A DNA stretch of 36,763 bases, taken from positions 1-36,763 of IMG/VR virus record IMGVR_UViG_3300019730_000002. One strand, 5' to 3'. The notes under the pieces were generated by a model. It was not told the origin of the DNA. It saw only the letters and a program-made list of their open reading frames with translations, and did no database searches. This document shows, one piece after another, positions 17,156-29,303 of this stretch (positions are counted from its first letter, which is position 1; each line of letters starts with the position of its first letter). The stretch comes from a virus. A program made the translations under genes and the position numbers.

Positions 17156-19186
17156 ATGGCAGAAAATACAACCAAAAATCCAATATACAATGACTTTACG
17201 GGCTGAGTAGGTTCGGATAAGTATTTGTCGTTGAAGTGAGGTTGTTATGATGGTGAGTGATTGGACATATCTAATGGTAAGAGAGTTATATTAGCGACAC
17301 ACAACCAAAACAATGTAGTACAATTCCCTAATAGTTCAAAGATAACAACAATGTGAGATATATATACTAGTAATAACTGATATATATATGATAGTTCAGC
17401 AACAACATTATATGAATTTGAGTGATGAGACTCTTATTGAAATCTAAGAAACTACACAACATTTAATATATTAGGAACAGAATATACATTAGTATTCTGA
17501 GTGGGTTATATATCAAGATACGCTTGATCTAGTGTTTACACAACATTAACACCATCATACACATCAACAGGATGGACATCTGCTGGTAGTGTTTACACAC
17601 ATACAACTGGTAATACTAACGCCTTTACTAGTTCTGCTGCGGCAGTAATATGAAATAGATATAGAATATATATAGAAGTAACATGAGTAACAGCATGATC
17701 GTTAGAAGTTGATATTGGTGATTCATGAGATCCAAAGACAATAACTGCTGATGGAACTTATACATATTTCCTTACAGCAACTAATACTGATGCTTTAACA
17801 TTAACACCAACAACAGATTTTGATTGAAGTATAGATATAGATTGAATGTATTCTCTTTGTAATGTAGAAGAGTGATATTTAGAGTTAGATAATTTAGCCC
17901 AAGCATGTCCTATATTAGAGGATACTGGTGATTTATATATAGGTAATGGTAACGCGTTATTATGATTAGGTGTTGATTGAGTATTAAAGACTTATTTCAC
18001 ACTATCAGATAACACAGAAATAATATGAATAACTAAAGTTGCTGATCAATTTGTTATATGGACTAGAGATTGACAATGAAGTAGAGTACATCGATGGGAT
18101 TGAGTATCATCAACTCCAGAGAACACAATATATTGGTATAATGAGATTATACAAAATGTAGTAAACCAATGAAACTACCATATAGTTATGACAGGTGGTG
18201 ATTTTGGTATAAAGAAAATATGGAAAAGTAATGGTAATGCTAAAACAATGTTATATCAAATAAGAGAATGAGATCGACAAAGTGCAATATGATCTAATAC
18301 ATTAGTACCACCAATACCATTATATTGGTGATGAAGTGCTACAAACTATTATGTTAATAATGTAGAATCATTATGAGATATGGTATTTATGCCATGATAT
18401 AATAAGATAATAACATACTGACATAGAACACCATGATTTCCTGATGCTTTGTTCCCTACGTTTGCATTAAAACAGACAGCTATATATTCTATGTATGCAA
18501 GTGAATGAGCTTTATATGTAGCCTATGATAATTGATCTTGATGTAGTGTAATAGAATGGCATCTAGATAACTATGAATCTATGCAGGATTCATCAACAGA
18601 TTATTATTTTGGTAGTAGATGATATATGACATTGAACCCTATAATGTATCTATGACAACAATTAAAGGATGGTATTAAATGGAGATTATGAATTAGAACA
18701 CCAGAGAATACGTTTATGAATCTATATTATGCGATAGATAGAGAGGTTGATAGATATACGTTTGTTGTTGATGAGACAATAAATGCTGTAACAACAGATC
18801 CTGTAGTATGAGATATATATACAATATGATCAACACCAAGATTTGAGGTTGTACAAGTAAAGAAGTTCTTAAACTATATGTTTATAGAATGTAAAGAGAC
18901 AACAAGATATAGAACACCTAGAGTATGATCTACACTAACAAAGATAAGTTGAACAGGTGATGCTACAATAACATACGTAGATTTCCATAACTATAGATAC
19001 TTTGATACAATAACAGATACAACAGAGATAAGAAAAAGACAATGGATAAGGAAATTTGATACAGATATATGAGAAAACTCGTTTACAGAGATCCAACCGA
19101 GAATAGAGTTAATTACTAGAGATGGTAAATATACTCCAGAGTATAATGATATAGGTTTATATTTTGACGACTTACCAGATGGATAA
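17156..19186 (+). CDS. Large tail hub/nozzle-like structural protein, 676 aa
   Basis: A virion protein dense in TGA glycines. Residues about 125-240 form a jelly-roll carbohydrate-binding-like insertion (TGWTSAGSVYTHTTGNTNAF ... RYRIYIEVTGV ... DFDGSIDIDGM). The remainder has repeating beta segments such as SRVHRWDGVS, DQFVIWTRDG and EGALYVAYDNGSG, compatible with a beta-propeller, the fold at the core of the P22 gp10 and T7 gp12 tail nozzles. Position after the adaptor fits a tail hub. The fold is inferred from strand pattern, and a siphovirus-type tail protein cannot be excluded. Confidence 0.6.
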
Positions 19187-19373
19187 TAAAGAAACAAAAG
19201 AAATATCTCCAGAAAACATAGATTCAGATACAAATAAAGAAATAGAATCGGTGGAGATAGAACAAGTACCACAACCTGATTATAGTTATGGTATAGAAAA
19301 CCAAGCATTAGATTACAAAACATCTGTTAGGAATCAGCCTAACATAAGAAGAATAGCTTTTTTAAATAGTTAA
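19179..19373 (+). CDS. Small acidic protein, 64 aa
   Basis: The sequence is disordered-looking and acidic (ETKEISPENIDSDTNKEIES), ending in a short basic segment (NQPNIRRIAFLNS). It starts inside the end of the preceding gene (8-base overlap) and contains no TGA. Function unknown. Confidence 0.58.
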   Translation: MDNKETKEISPENIDSDTNKEIESVEIEQVPQPDYSYGIENQALDYKTSVRNQPNIRRIAFLNS

Positions 19374-19381
19374 TATATATA

Positions 19382-19699
19382 ATGGCATCACAATGAAAAA
19401 ATGTACATGAGATATTAACTCCTAGTGCTGCTACTGCTGAGTTGTTGTATACTGCTACTTGAAACGAAACATTAACTATAACAGCATCAAATAATTGAGC
19501 AGATACTGCAGTATGGGTTTATACAGTACCAGCATGATGATCTGTATGAGATAGTAATATGTTTATTTCATGATATACATTAGTTGCTACTGATCTTAGG
19601 ATTATATGATGGTGATTAACGCCGAAGTATTGAGAGAAGATATATGTAAAATCAACTAGTTGAGATGTTATATTCCATTTACTTTGAGATAAACCATAA
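19382..19699 (+). CDS. Small beta-rich structural protein, 105 aa
   Basis: Strands such as NETLTITASNN, TAVWVYTVPAGG and EKIYVKSTSGDVIFHL suggest a compact beta-sandwich of the sort used as capsid decoration or tail-tip proteins. About ten glycines are TGA. It is preceded by ATATATA-ATG. Confidence 0.6.
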
Positions 19700-19700
19700 G

Positions 19701-20252
19701 ATGATAATAACATGATTGATAGATGGTGAACACAATAAACAGTTAATAACTAAATGAGAATGATTAACACAATCAGGAACATTTAGAGTTAATAGTTATA
19801 GCTGAACAGAGTACGCTATAAGATATAAGAATAGCTGATCTAATCAATGAACATATCTATGGACTAACTATATATTACAATATACATCACATTATAATAA
19901 TGATGATACAGAGTGTTATATAGTATTAACCTTTACGGCAAACAATGATGATGCTAGAGAGAGTTATGAATTACTAAGATTCTCAGCAACAACAGCTATA
20001 CAAAGTGTTTATATAGATGGTAGTACAATATACTTTAATTATGAGAACTGATCTTGAGTGTTTGTTAGAAGAGAGTTTAGCTTAACAACTAAAACATTCT
20101 GATGAGAGACATCTAACCGATATACAACATGAACAGCTTGGGATAATACAGCAAAGAGTTTCGTATGATACTCAGTAATAAGTGATATGAAGGTTGTATG
20201 ATGAACAACTAACTGATATACAGTAACTCCATACTTAAGATTCACAAAATAA
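19701..20252 (+). CDS. Beta-rich structural protein, 183 aa
   Basis: The translation consists largely of beta strands (FRVNSYSGTEYAIRYKN, YIVLTFTANND, SVYIDGSTIYFNYENG). The ATG follows one base after the previous stop. It is probably another virion surface protein. No family recognised. Confidence 0.6.
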
Positions 20253-20277
20253 TTTATTTATAAATAACCTAGATACA

Positions 20278-23100
20278 ATGGTAGATTTCAAATACACAGA
20301 CACAGAGGGTAGAAAAATAACACAAACAGCTTATGACCAACAAAAACAGGCATGAACTGATATTTCTGCTTATAAACCAATAGAAGCACCAGCACCTCAA
20401 CCATCAACGGTTGAGCAAGCTCCTACAAACCAAATGGATGCTATAAAGAATCTACCACAATATCAACAACTTATAGAGAAATGATATACAGAAGATCAAA
20501 TTTCACAAGCTGTTGAATGATATACACCACCAAAAACAGCAGAACCTGTTGAAAAAGTAGCGGAAACACAGGTAGAACCGTCTACAGAAACCAAACCAGA
20601 GGATATAAAAATCCAAGCCGAACCAACTACCACTACAGAGGTAAAACAAGAAGAATTTGTACCAACAGAAGAGCAACCATTAAAACCGTTGCCTGTATCT
20701 GAGTATCTAGATGATTCTACTGCTAGACAGAATGAGATAGTAAGTAATCTGAATCAATACAGACAGAATGCACCACAATTTATGTCTAATATAGATACAT
20801 TTAGAAGCGTATTTTCTTATGGTGTTAGAAGTGATGCTCAAAAGCAATTATTAGATAATTGGTATAAAGGTTATCAGAAGTGATTACAATTAGATAGCAA
20901 AAGTGTTAATGATTTATCATCTATGTATAGTAGTTGATTAGTTTCCGATAGTGATTTAGAACAACTAAAATTAAATAATCCACTAAAATACAATGAAACA
21001 ATGGCTCAGATAAACAAAAAGAATGAGCTTATTAAATATGACCAACAAATAAATTGAGTAGAAAGCACAGATTATAATCAATATATCAAACAATATGCTA
21101 TGAATATGTTATCAGCATCAGCTGCACCAACAAATATGTTTGAACAATATAAATCAGAGATGAATAGTCCTGAGATGAAAGATATGCAGAAATGATTAGC
21201 AGATAAAGAAGGTGAAATAAAACAAATAGATTTACAATTAAATAGCTTAAGAAAAGAGATAGAAAAAAGATATGAATGAACAGGTGCTTCTACAAGTAAA
21301 ATAAACGCTATATATAATGATGAAGCGTTTGAATTAAGTAATTTAAGAAACACATTAGCTATAGATTACCAAACACTTGGTAGTAAATACAATAACGCTA
21401 TGTCTCAAGTAAGAGATAATTTTGAGCTACAACTACAAGAAGAAGAATATAAGAGATCAGAAAGAAACCAAAAGATGCAAGATCTATGATTTGCTATGGA
21501 GCTTATGAACTATGAAACTAATGAAGAAAGAGATGAAAGAGAATGGAATAAGTTTATTAGACAACAAGAGTATCAAGATGGTAATATATATTCAAACGAT
21601 CTAGCAACAAGAAGAAAAGCTGTAGAAAAAGCTGTTGATAGAGTATTAAAAGAGTTTGAGTGAATACCAATGATAAGAAGTAGAGAAGAAATGGTATCTG
21701 ATATACAAAATATGGTAGAAAATGGTACAGAATTATGAACAGCTATAACAGAAAATATTAGAAAACCTATAATGGATAAAGCTGAATATAAAGCATGGAG
21801 TAATAAAATGTTTGGTATATGAGAAGATTCTACACAATCACGAACAATAGAAACAGACGAAAATTGAAATAAAAAGATTGTTGTAAAATGAACTGGTGAA
21901 TTACCATCAGATATAAACTATTGAATTACTGGTAGTTTAGATTTTAGACAATATGCTACCCAATATCCTAATGAAGCTAGTCTAAAAAACAATAACCCAG
22001 CTTGAATAACATGGAATGCTAACTTTGATAATCCAAAACCATGAACATTAGCATACGCTTTACAACAAGAATGAATACAATTTAGTAAATGAACAGCTAG
22101 ACCAGCTGCAGAATGAGGTAATTATGTAACATTCAATAATATTAAGGATTGAATGGCTGCTTATGATATTCTATGGAGTCAACCATCATACCAAAACAGA
22201 ACTGTATGAAGTGCATTATCAAGACGAGGTACATGAGATTTGGCATGAGTTCCAAAAAACACATTGGTTAAAGATCTTAATACAGAAGATTTAAATAAAC
22301 TAAAGATGGCACAATTAAAGAAGGAAAGTCCTTGAATGTTTAAAATAATGTCAGAACAAGGTATGTTTGATACACAAGCTACAGATGTTATGAAAAATGC
22401 TAGTAATTTTGATGCTTATCTTAAAAGTTTTGGTGAAAAAGGTAACTGAACATTAGCTTTTGGTTGAACAAAAGAAGAAAGACAAGCTGCATTAAAAGAT
22501 ATGTGATATAATAGTCGATCAGAATTCAATAAAGACTATGATAATTGGTTACAGTCTAAAGCTGAAGAAGCTCCAGACCCTTGATTTATGACAGCATTAG
22601 AATATGTTACAAATAATCCATTATTTAATTATACTGATGAAAACTGAGTAGAAATAAAATGATTATTAGGTAAACAGGGTAGAATTGATGCGGTAACTGT
22701 TTCTAAAATAGAAGATAATCTAATGAAATGAGAGAGATGGAATAAATGAGTATTCTTTTCTACATTATTTGATCCTATGGATTATGATAAAATAGGAGAC
22801 TTTGCTGAATCTTTAAGAACTATTAGAAATAGTAAAGTTATAGATATAGTAAAGACAGGTAAAGTTAAACTATATCCTATGTCAGATGCTGATATATGAT
22901 TATTAGCTTGATCTGTATGATTACAATTAAATAGTTTTGCAGAACCAACAAAAGCTAAAGCTACAGTATCTGCATTAGAAAACCTTTATAATAAATATCA
23001 ATGAACAGCTGGACAAAATAATACACAATCAGAACGATGATTTACTTCATCAGTAGGTAATCAACAAATAAACAATGATCTAAATAATATATTTAAATAA
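20278..23100 (+). CDS. Large internal virion protein with possible muramidase-like domain, 940 aa
   Basis: One frame of 941 codons with about 45 TGA codons. The N-terminal 130 residues are a Pro/Glu/Gln-rich disordered region; about 140-500 are helical and coiled-coil; residues 572-655 contain NNPAGITWNANF ... YALQQEGIQFSKG ... RPAAEGGNYVTFNNIKDGMA ... TVGSALSRRG. That resembles the 'NNP.GI.. / GG.Y..F....G..A' layout of phage peptidoglycan-processing domains carried on ejected proteins; the catalytic residue could not be placed with confidence. The C-terminus is helical. Its size and position fit an inner-core/ejection protein that opens the cell wall during DNA entry. Confidence 0.6.
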
Positions 23101-23114
23101 TAACAATATAAACA

Positions 23115-26100
23115 ATGGCTCTTTGATTACAATTATGAACACAGCTTTGAGTAGATGTATGACAGAATAATATTAGAACTCCACAATCTAGTAATTTTTC
23201 TAGCACTATTCCTAACCAACCAATGATGAGTTATGATGTTAGGTGAACTATTTTACCATGAGTTGAAGATGACAAAGCCAAACAAATAATAGATTTGGTT
23301 GATTCTAAAACAACTAATGAAACAGAAAAGAAAGTTTTACTACAGGAATATCATCAACAAGCTGTTAAATTTCAACAACAAAAAGCTTACGAAGCTGAAA
23401 GAGCTAAGATGAAACAAGATATAAACATTAAATCATTGAATGCTAAATCACAAGATGAAAAGCTAAAACTACAAGCAACATTAAAGATAGCTAATTTTGC
23501 TGATATACTTAGAGATAAGGCTAAAAACGATGGTATTGAGTTGCCTAATTTGTTAGATGATGATCTTATATCAAAATATATGCAATCTAATCAAGATAAA
23601 ATGCCTATATATAAGGATTATGTTGAATGAAAAACACAATGAACTGATGTATTGAAATCATTAGGTATGATAAAAGAAGAAAAAATGGATTTATGAGAAA
23701 AAAATCCTTTATTAAGAGCATGATGAGCTGCTATTGGTAGTATAGTTGGTGCGGTTAAATGATTGTATGAATGAGTAGTGCCATGATTTAAAGAAATGAT
23801 TGATGATAGTAAAGAAATATTAGCTAGAAAAGATAAAACATCTTGAGAAAAATTTGCACAAATAGTTATGGGTGAATGAATAGCTGATTACTTAGGTTGA
23901 ATAGTTGGTAAAACTGTATGATGAGCTTTAGAATGATGACTTAAATGATTTACAACAGAACAAGAAAGAAAAATATTATGAGATAAAGCAGCTAATGCTA
24001 TACAAAGTATGGCTGAAGTAGCAAAAACTAATCCAGATATACAAGTTATAAGTAATATGTATAATAATCTAGATGATAACACAAAACAAGATGTTAATGA
24101 TTATCTATGATATGCTGGTAATCTATTTAATCTAGCTATGTTATGAGAATGAACAGCAATTAAATGAGGAATAGAAAGATGATTGGTACAATGAGAAAAA
24201 ATATTACAGAGAACAGTATGATGATTAACAGATGATGTTTCTACTGTAGCTAGTAAAATATGAGCTAAATTTGCTAAAAACACACTAACAGAAGCGGAGA
24301 AATCAACTATAAAATGAGCAACTAACGCTGATAAGATATTAGATAATCTACATTGATTTACTAAAGCAGAAATAAGAAAATACAAAGCAAAATTTTGAGA
24401 GACACCATGACAAACATTAAATAATAAAGGTTTAATAGAATGATGAGAAGAAACACTAGATAGGACACTAGAAGATATGATTACATTGCAAAAAGAGAAG
24501 AAGGCAGCATTATCAGAAATAAAACAAACAATACCTAAAGATGATGATGTAATAAAGATGGCTAGAGAAGTAGCTGATTATGAAAACAAAACACTTACAC
24601 CATCACAGATAAAAGCTGGTGAATGAAAAAAATGGGAAGATTTAGTTATGAAAGCAGAGAATGGTGAACTAACACATATTGAATTAGAAGAAATAAAGAA
24701 AACTTTTGAGTCAAAGCAATCTCTTAAATATGATGCTACTAGAACAAGTGCTGAACAAGAAAGATTAAAAAATCTTGATAGTTCTATTAGAACAAAACAA
24801 CAACAATGGGCAGAAGAAGCTGGATTTGATAATATAAAAGATATAAATAAAGATATATCTAAAAATAAATCTATATCTGATTTATTAGCAAAAGATATAG
24901 ATTGAATAGGTTGATTATGATTAACTGATTATATATTATTAGCTGAATCAGCATCTAATCCTGCAACAATAGCTTTATTAGCAACAAAGAAGATTGCACA
25001 ATCAAGTTGGTTTAAAAAGAATCTTATAAAACTATCTAATATGGTTAATGGTAAAGCAACTACAGCAGAAAAAGTTGCTGATATGATAAAAATAAGAAAC
25101 ATAAGTAATAAAACAGAATTAGAAAATTTACTTAAACCAGCTTTACCAGAACCAAGAGCAATAGAGATACCAGAGTGATGATTACCACAAACATCAGCAA
25201 TATCTCCATTATCAAAGGAGAGACAAATAATAGAATCTAATAGACCTTTAAATTCTAATATAAAAGATGCTACTGATATGAATATTATGCCTGATAATTC
25301 TAATTTATGAGGTAAAAAAGTTAATACAATAAACGAATCAATTCCTCAGGATAAAGTAATGTTAAAAGCTCCTGAAGAACCATTGATAGCATATAACTGA
25401 AATCCATATTGAAAATGACCTTCTATTGCTAAAGATGGTGAACTTTGAGAATGAATGTATTTTACTAGATCAAAAGATTTAGCAAAAAATTATTCAAACC
25501 CAAGATGAGATATAAAAAATATGTTAGAATCATCAAAACAAGTAAGTATAAATAAAATTGATTTATCAAAATATAATATAAAACAGATTACAAAAAAAGA
25601 ATATTTATCTGATAGATCAAAACTATATAAAATAGAGCAAGAAATAAATAATTGAAGTTGGAATGAGTGAATAGCTAAAAAAGCAGAAAAAAAACTAATA
25701 GATAAATATAAATCTGAGTGATATGATTGATTAGAAATAAAAGATGAAAATCAATGAGTTATATTTAAAGATAGTATAGAATCAAATAAGACTAAATGAC
25801 TACCAGTTAAAGAGAGTATTCCTCAGGATAAAGTAACAGTTAAAGCTCCTGAAGAACCATTGATAGCAGAAGCTAGTAAGTATAAGAGTGCTGAAGAGTT
25901 TATAGAAAGTAAGTGAAAACCTTTATATCACTGAACTGATGCTAAGTTTGATGAATTTTCCCTAAGTAGAGCATGAAGTACTGATGAGTGATTTCTATGA
26001 GCAGGTATATATCTTACTCCTAGAAAATGAATAGCTAAACAATATTGAAAAAATATGGTTAAAACATACCCAAACATCAAGAATCCACTTGTTATAGATG

Positions 26101-26345
26101 ATGTTTATATGTTTTGAGGAGTAAATCCTGATGTTATTAGACAGAAATTAGGATTAAATCTGAGTGCTAGTGCAAGAGATGTAAGATGAGAGCTTATTAA
26201 GCAATGATATGATTGAGTATATGTGAACGAATTACTATGATGAGATAAAAAGAAACTAATAGAAGTTGTGGCATTAAAACCAAACCAAATCAAAACAGAA
26301 GCACAACTTAAACAAATCCGAGAAGAAGCAAACAAGACTAAATAA
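23115..26345 (+). CDS. Giant virion/ejection protein with two C-terminal ADP-ribosyltransferase-like domains, 1076 aa
   Basis: The longest gene, open over 1077 codons only if TGA is glycine. Residues about 70-130 are a charged coiled coil. Residues about 195-290 are Gly/Ala-rich and amphipathic (RAGGAAIGSIVGAVKGLYEG), as in membrane-interacting ejection proteins. Helical segments follow. Residues about 761-880 and 935-1050 are two ADP-ribosyltransferase-like domains. The second has YHGTDAKFDEFSLSRAG with His939, GFLGAGIYLTP with Tyr966, IKNPLVIDD, and QGYDGVYVNE with Glu1039 as candidate third residue. The first has GELGEGMYFTRSKDLAKNY and SEGYDGLEI but YNGNP where HGT is expected. Each is preceded by a nearly identical 19-residue linker. 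ART modules of this style are known from phage polyvalent proteins; an effector injected with the DNA is inferred. Confidence 0.72.
25335..25391 (+). repeat. Linker repeat copy 1 before the first ART-like domain
   Basis: It encodes ESIPQDKVMLKAPEEPLIA. The DNA is almost identical to 25812-25868, with differences mainly at the second and third bases of a few codons. The copies lie 477 bp apart, each immediately before an ART-like domain. Confidence 0.85.
25812..25868 (+). repeat. Linker repeat copy 2 before the second ART-like domain
   Basis: It encodes ESIPQDKVTVKAPEEPLIA, 17 of 19 residues identical to copy 1. The pair points to a recent duplication of a linker-plus-domain unit, or to a linker that recombines domains. 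The ART-like domains themselves have diverged far more than the linkers. Confidence 0.85.
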
Positions 26346-26371
26346 CCTTTTATATCATAAAACAAAACACC

Positions 26372-26416
26372 ATGCCTTGTTGAGGAAAAAAGAAAAAGAA
26401 AGGAGGGAAGAAATAG
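26372..26416 (+). CDS. Possible 14-aa polybasic peptide
   Basis: The frame encodes MPCGGKKKKKGGKK with one glycine as TGA. Tiny Gly/Lys-rich peptides of this kind recur in phage genomes downstream of structural genes, but 14 codons are too few to prove. Its 3' half forms the upstream arm and loop of a hairpin (26402-26424), so the region may be only a terminator. Confidence 0.3.
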
Positions 26417-26424
26417 AGCCCTCC
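26402..26424 (+). terminator. Hairpin after the ART protein gene
   Basis: GGAGGG and CCCTCC form a 6-bp all-strong stem with an 11-base loop, followed by CTTTAA. It separates the ejection-protein genes from the fibre cluster. The short T run makes it a moderate candidate. Confidence 0.5.
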
Positions 26425-26448
26425 CTTTAATACATAAATCTATGAAGT

Positions 26449-26655
26449 ATGACAACATATACACCTAGAACACCAGTAAGTACAACATATACCAAGAGGA
26501 CACAGCCTGTTATATATCAGACATTGATAACAGGTACTTATGATGATGATTTAGAATATATCCTTACTGATGATGATTGAAACGCTATATTTGTATATGA
26601 TGATACAGGATATCCAGTATTCAGTACAATATGGAATAAAAGAGCAGTTATTTAA
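26449..26655 (+). CDS. Small structural protein, 68 aa
   Basis: The N-terminus is Thr/Pro/Tyr-rich (TTYTPRTPVSTTYTKRTQP), followed by beta strands with acidic turns (TGTYDDDLEYILTDDDGNAI). The 'dedG..i..ed...' strand pattern suggests a small beta-sandwich of the virion. One TGA is read as glycine. Confidence 0.58.
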
Positions 26656-26673
26656 TTACTAATATAAAATAAT

Positions 26674-27747
26674 ATGACAGCAACAGCAGATTTACCTAAT
26701 AAAAATATTAAAGACTTTACTGAGAAGTTAAGTTTTGCTGCAGGAGATAAATGATTTATCATTGATAGTGAAGATGGTGATAAACTAAAACTTATCCCTA
26801 AAACACTTATGAAATGAGATCAATGAGATCCATGAGATAATGGTGCTGACTGAGTATCTTTTGTTCCTAAGTGAGCTTATGATTCTGGTACTGAATACAT
26901 AGCCAATGATGTTGTATCTTACTTAGGTTCTACTTGGATAGCGTTACAAACAACTACTGGTAATACACCTAGTGAATGAGTTTACTGGACACTTAATGCT
27001 GCTAAGGGTACAGATGGTACTGGTAGTGGTGATATGATGGCTAGTATGTATGATCCAACAAGTGTTGAGTGAGATGCTTTTGATATGGATAATATGGCAC
27101 AGGGAACCACTAATAAGTATGTTAGTGCTGCAGAAAAAACAGTAATAGAAAATACAAGTTGAACTAATACAGGTGATGAGGTAGTAGCAACATGAGCAGA
27201 GGTGGATACTGGTACTAATGATACTAAAATGGTTACACCTAAGGCTATGGAAGATAGCTCTTATATGAAAAACCCAATGACAGCATCATGAGATGTTATA
27301 TATGGTTGAGCTAGTGGTGTTCCTACTAGGTTAGCTAAAGGTACTGATGACCAAGTATTAACATTGGCTAGTTGAGTTCCAACTTGGGCTGATGCTACTG
27401 GTGGTAGTTGAGGTGGTAGTGATTTATTTGCTATAGCTTGAACTATATGAGCTACTGGTACTAACGTAGCAAACACTATTTTAATTAACGCTACAAAGAC
27501 TATAAGTTCAGTAGATATGTGGTTTGGTACAGCTGGTAACGGAACAACAACAATAGATGTAAATAAAAATGGTACAACAATATTCTCTGCCAATCCATCG
27601 ATAACAACAACAGATCAATATACAATAGATTGAGGTACATTATCTACAACAAGTTTAGCTAGTGGAGATTTATTAACATTAGATATAGATGCTGTAGCAG
27701 CAACAACTGCTGGTGTAGATTTGTATGTAAGAGTTAATTATGCTTAG
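26674..27747 (+). CDS. Tail fibre/receptor-binding protein with collagen-like run and carbohydrate-binding module, 357 aa
   Basis: A short N-terminal beta domain is followed by a collagen-like Gly-X-Y stretch (GDQGDPGDNGADG, residues 48-60) in which four of five glycines are TGA at exact 9-base spacing (26815, 26824, 26833, 26851; GGT at 26842). Next is a chitin-binding-like module, GAYDSGTEYIANDVVSYLGS ... LQTTTGNTPSEGVYW, the 'W..gt.Y..GD.V.y.G..y' pattern of CBM5/12 proteins. A trimeric stalk-like region and a C-terminal beta-sandwich follow. It is a likely adsorption protein binding the host surface or the host's own prey/partner cell. Confidence 0.75.
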
Positions 27748-27769
27748 TTTTATCTCCTAATGTAAAAAT

Positions 27770-28447
27770 ATGAGTTTATGAGAATACTTAGGAGCATGAA
27801 GCTCTGTAACCAAATGATTGTGGCATCTAAATTGAAATAGTAATGATAGTAGTGGTAATGGTAACAACTGAACTGATACAAGCATAAGTTATGTTGATGG
27901 AAAGCTATGACAATGTGCAAGTTTTAATGGTACAACATCAAAAATAGATGTTTGAAATATACCATTAAATGTATCTGATATTACTATTGCATTTATTATC
28001 GATTGAAGCACAACATGAAATAGAGCGGTTTTGTTTAAAGACTGATACCCATCAGCTTGAAGTAGGTGTATAGACCTTACTTGTATTAACTCATGATGAC
28101 AATGATTGTATGTAAGTTTCTTTACCACTGATTCTTTGTGTTCGTGTGCTTACCCAACAACATTATTACCATCATGAAAGGTTTTTTGTGTTATAACAAG
28201 AGATAGTAGTGGTATAGTAGAATTTTATTATAATTGAGTTAAACAACCTAAAACACAAACATCTACAAATTCATGAACACTACAAAATAGTTCAGCAAAC
28301 GTTACTCTGTGATATAACTCTGCAAGTATTGGGTATCCAAATCTAAATACAACATTAGATGAGGTAATTATAGAGGGTAGAGTGTGGACGGAAGCAGAGG
28401 CAAAGAAATACTATACTTATGCTAAATGACAATTTTGAATTTTATAA
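27770..28447 (+). CDS. LamG/concanavalin-like lectin domain protein, 225 aa
   Basis: The translation follows the LamG_3/ConA pattern: LNGNSNDSSGNGNNGTDTSI, then YVDGKLGQCASFNGTTSKID, a beta core, then GIVEFYYNGVKQ and TTLDEVIIEGRVWTEAEAKK, the usual strand before the C-terminal helix. It is a single carbohydrate-binding jelly roll, probably displayed on the fibre or baseplate. About 20 glycines are TGA. Confidence 0.8.
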
Positions 28448-28493
28448 AAACAATAAACCAATAGAAGTATTTAGTAAATAATCTTTATAAATA

Positions 28494-29303
28494 ATGGCAC
28501 AATACATAATCCCAGTTACATTTGCAGATGATACAGGTTTTGTTGCTTGATTATCACCTACAATAACCATAAGACAACGAGACGATAGAGAGCTTGTGTA
28601 TTCTGATATTGTTTCAGAAACTATGGAGGATAAATGACTGGGAGATTATGTATATATATTCTATGATTATGATAAGTCTAAACTATATAACCGAAAAATA
28701 GATGGTGGTAGTGATGAATTAACATCTAGATTCTCTTTTGGTAATAACGAACTAGATTATTATTCAAACAAAGAGGATTATGGTATCCAAGTAAGAGGTG
28801 CTATAGGTTGATACGCTAACCATATAACAAAAAGGTTTGAGAAATTAGAGGAGATATTAGAATTACTTAAACCAGAGAAAGTTGATTTAAGCGATATACT
28901 TGAATATTTAGAAAAAATAGATAAAAAAGAGATAACAATAAATAACGATGAAATAATATCTAAGATATACGAATTAGAGGACAAATTTGATTCAAAAAAA
29001 GATAAAATGGATATTATATCGGCTATGAAAAACAACGAAGCTAATTTAATCAAATTAAACGATGATAACAGGGAAATAATCAATAAATTATTAGAACAAC
29101 AGAAAGAAGACAGAGAGATTATACAAGATTTAAAAAAATATATAGAAAAACTAATAAGAAGATGAGATATAGAAAAAGATAGTGATTTTAGGAAACTAGT
29201 TAAGGAGATAAAGGAAAGTGAAAACAATATAAAAGAGCTGTCTATATATATGGATCAAGATTTTATTTCTTTAACTAGTTCTTTATGAGTGTTGGATGAT
29301 TAA
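28494..29303 (+). CDS. Baseplate/fibre attachment protein with long coiled coil, 269 aa
   Basis: The N-terminal 100 residues form beta strands with FADDTGFVAGLSPTITIRQR, DRELVYSDIVSE and GLGDYVYIFYDYD, similar to the N-terminal domains of upper-baseplate proteins that bind a fibre. Residues about 108-250 are a continuous charged coiled coil. The stop overlaps the start of the tail-fibre gene (19 bases), so the two are co-translated and probably assemble together. Confidence 0.6.

Noticed and set aside
28778-29227. 149-aa minus-strand frame rich in Ser/Leu/Ile
   Set aside because: It is the antisense of a coiled-coil region of the baseplate gene; A+T-rich sense coding yields such hydrophobic antisense frames. 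The same holds for 13581-13955, 26105-26464 and 29503-29967.
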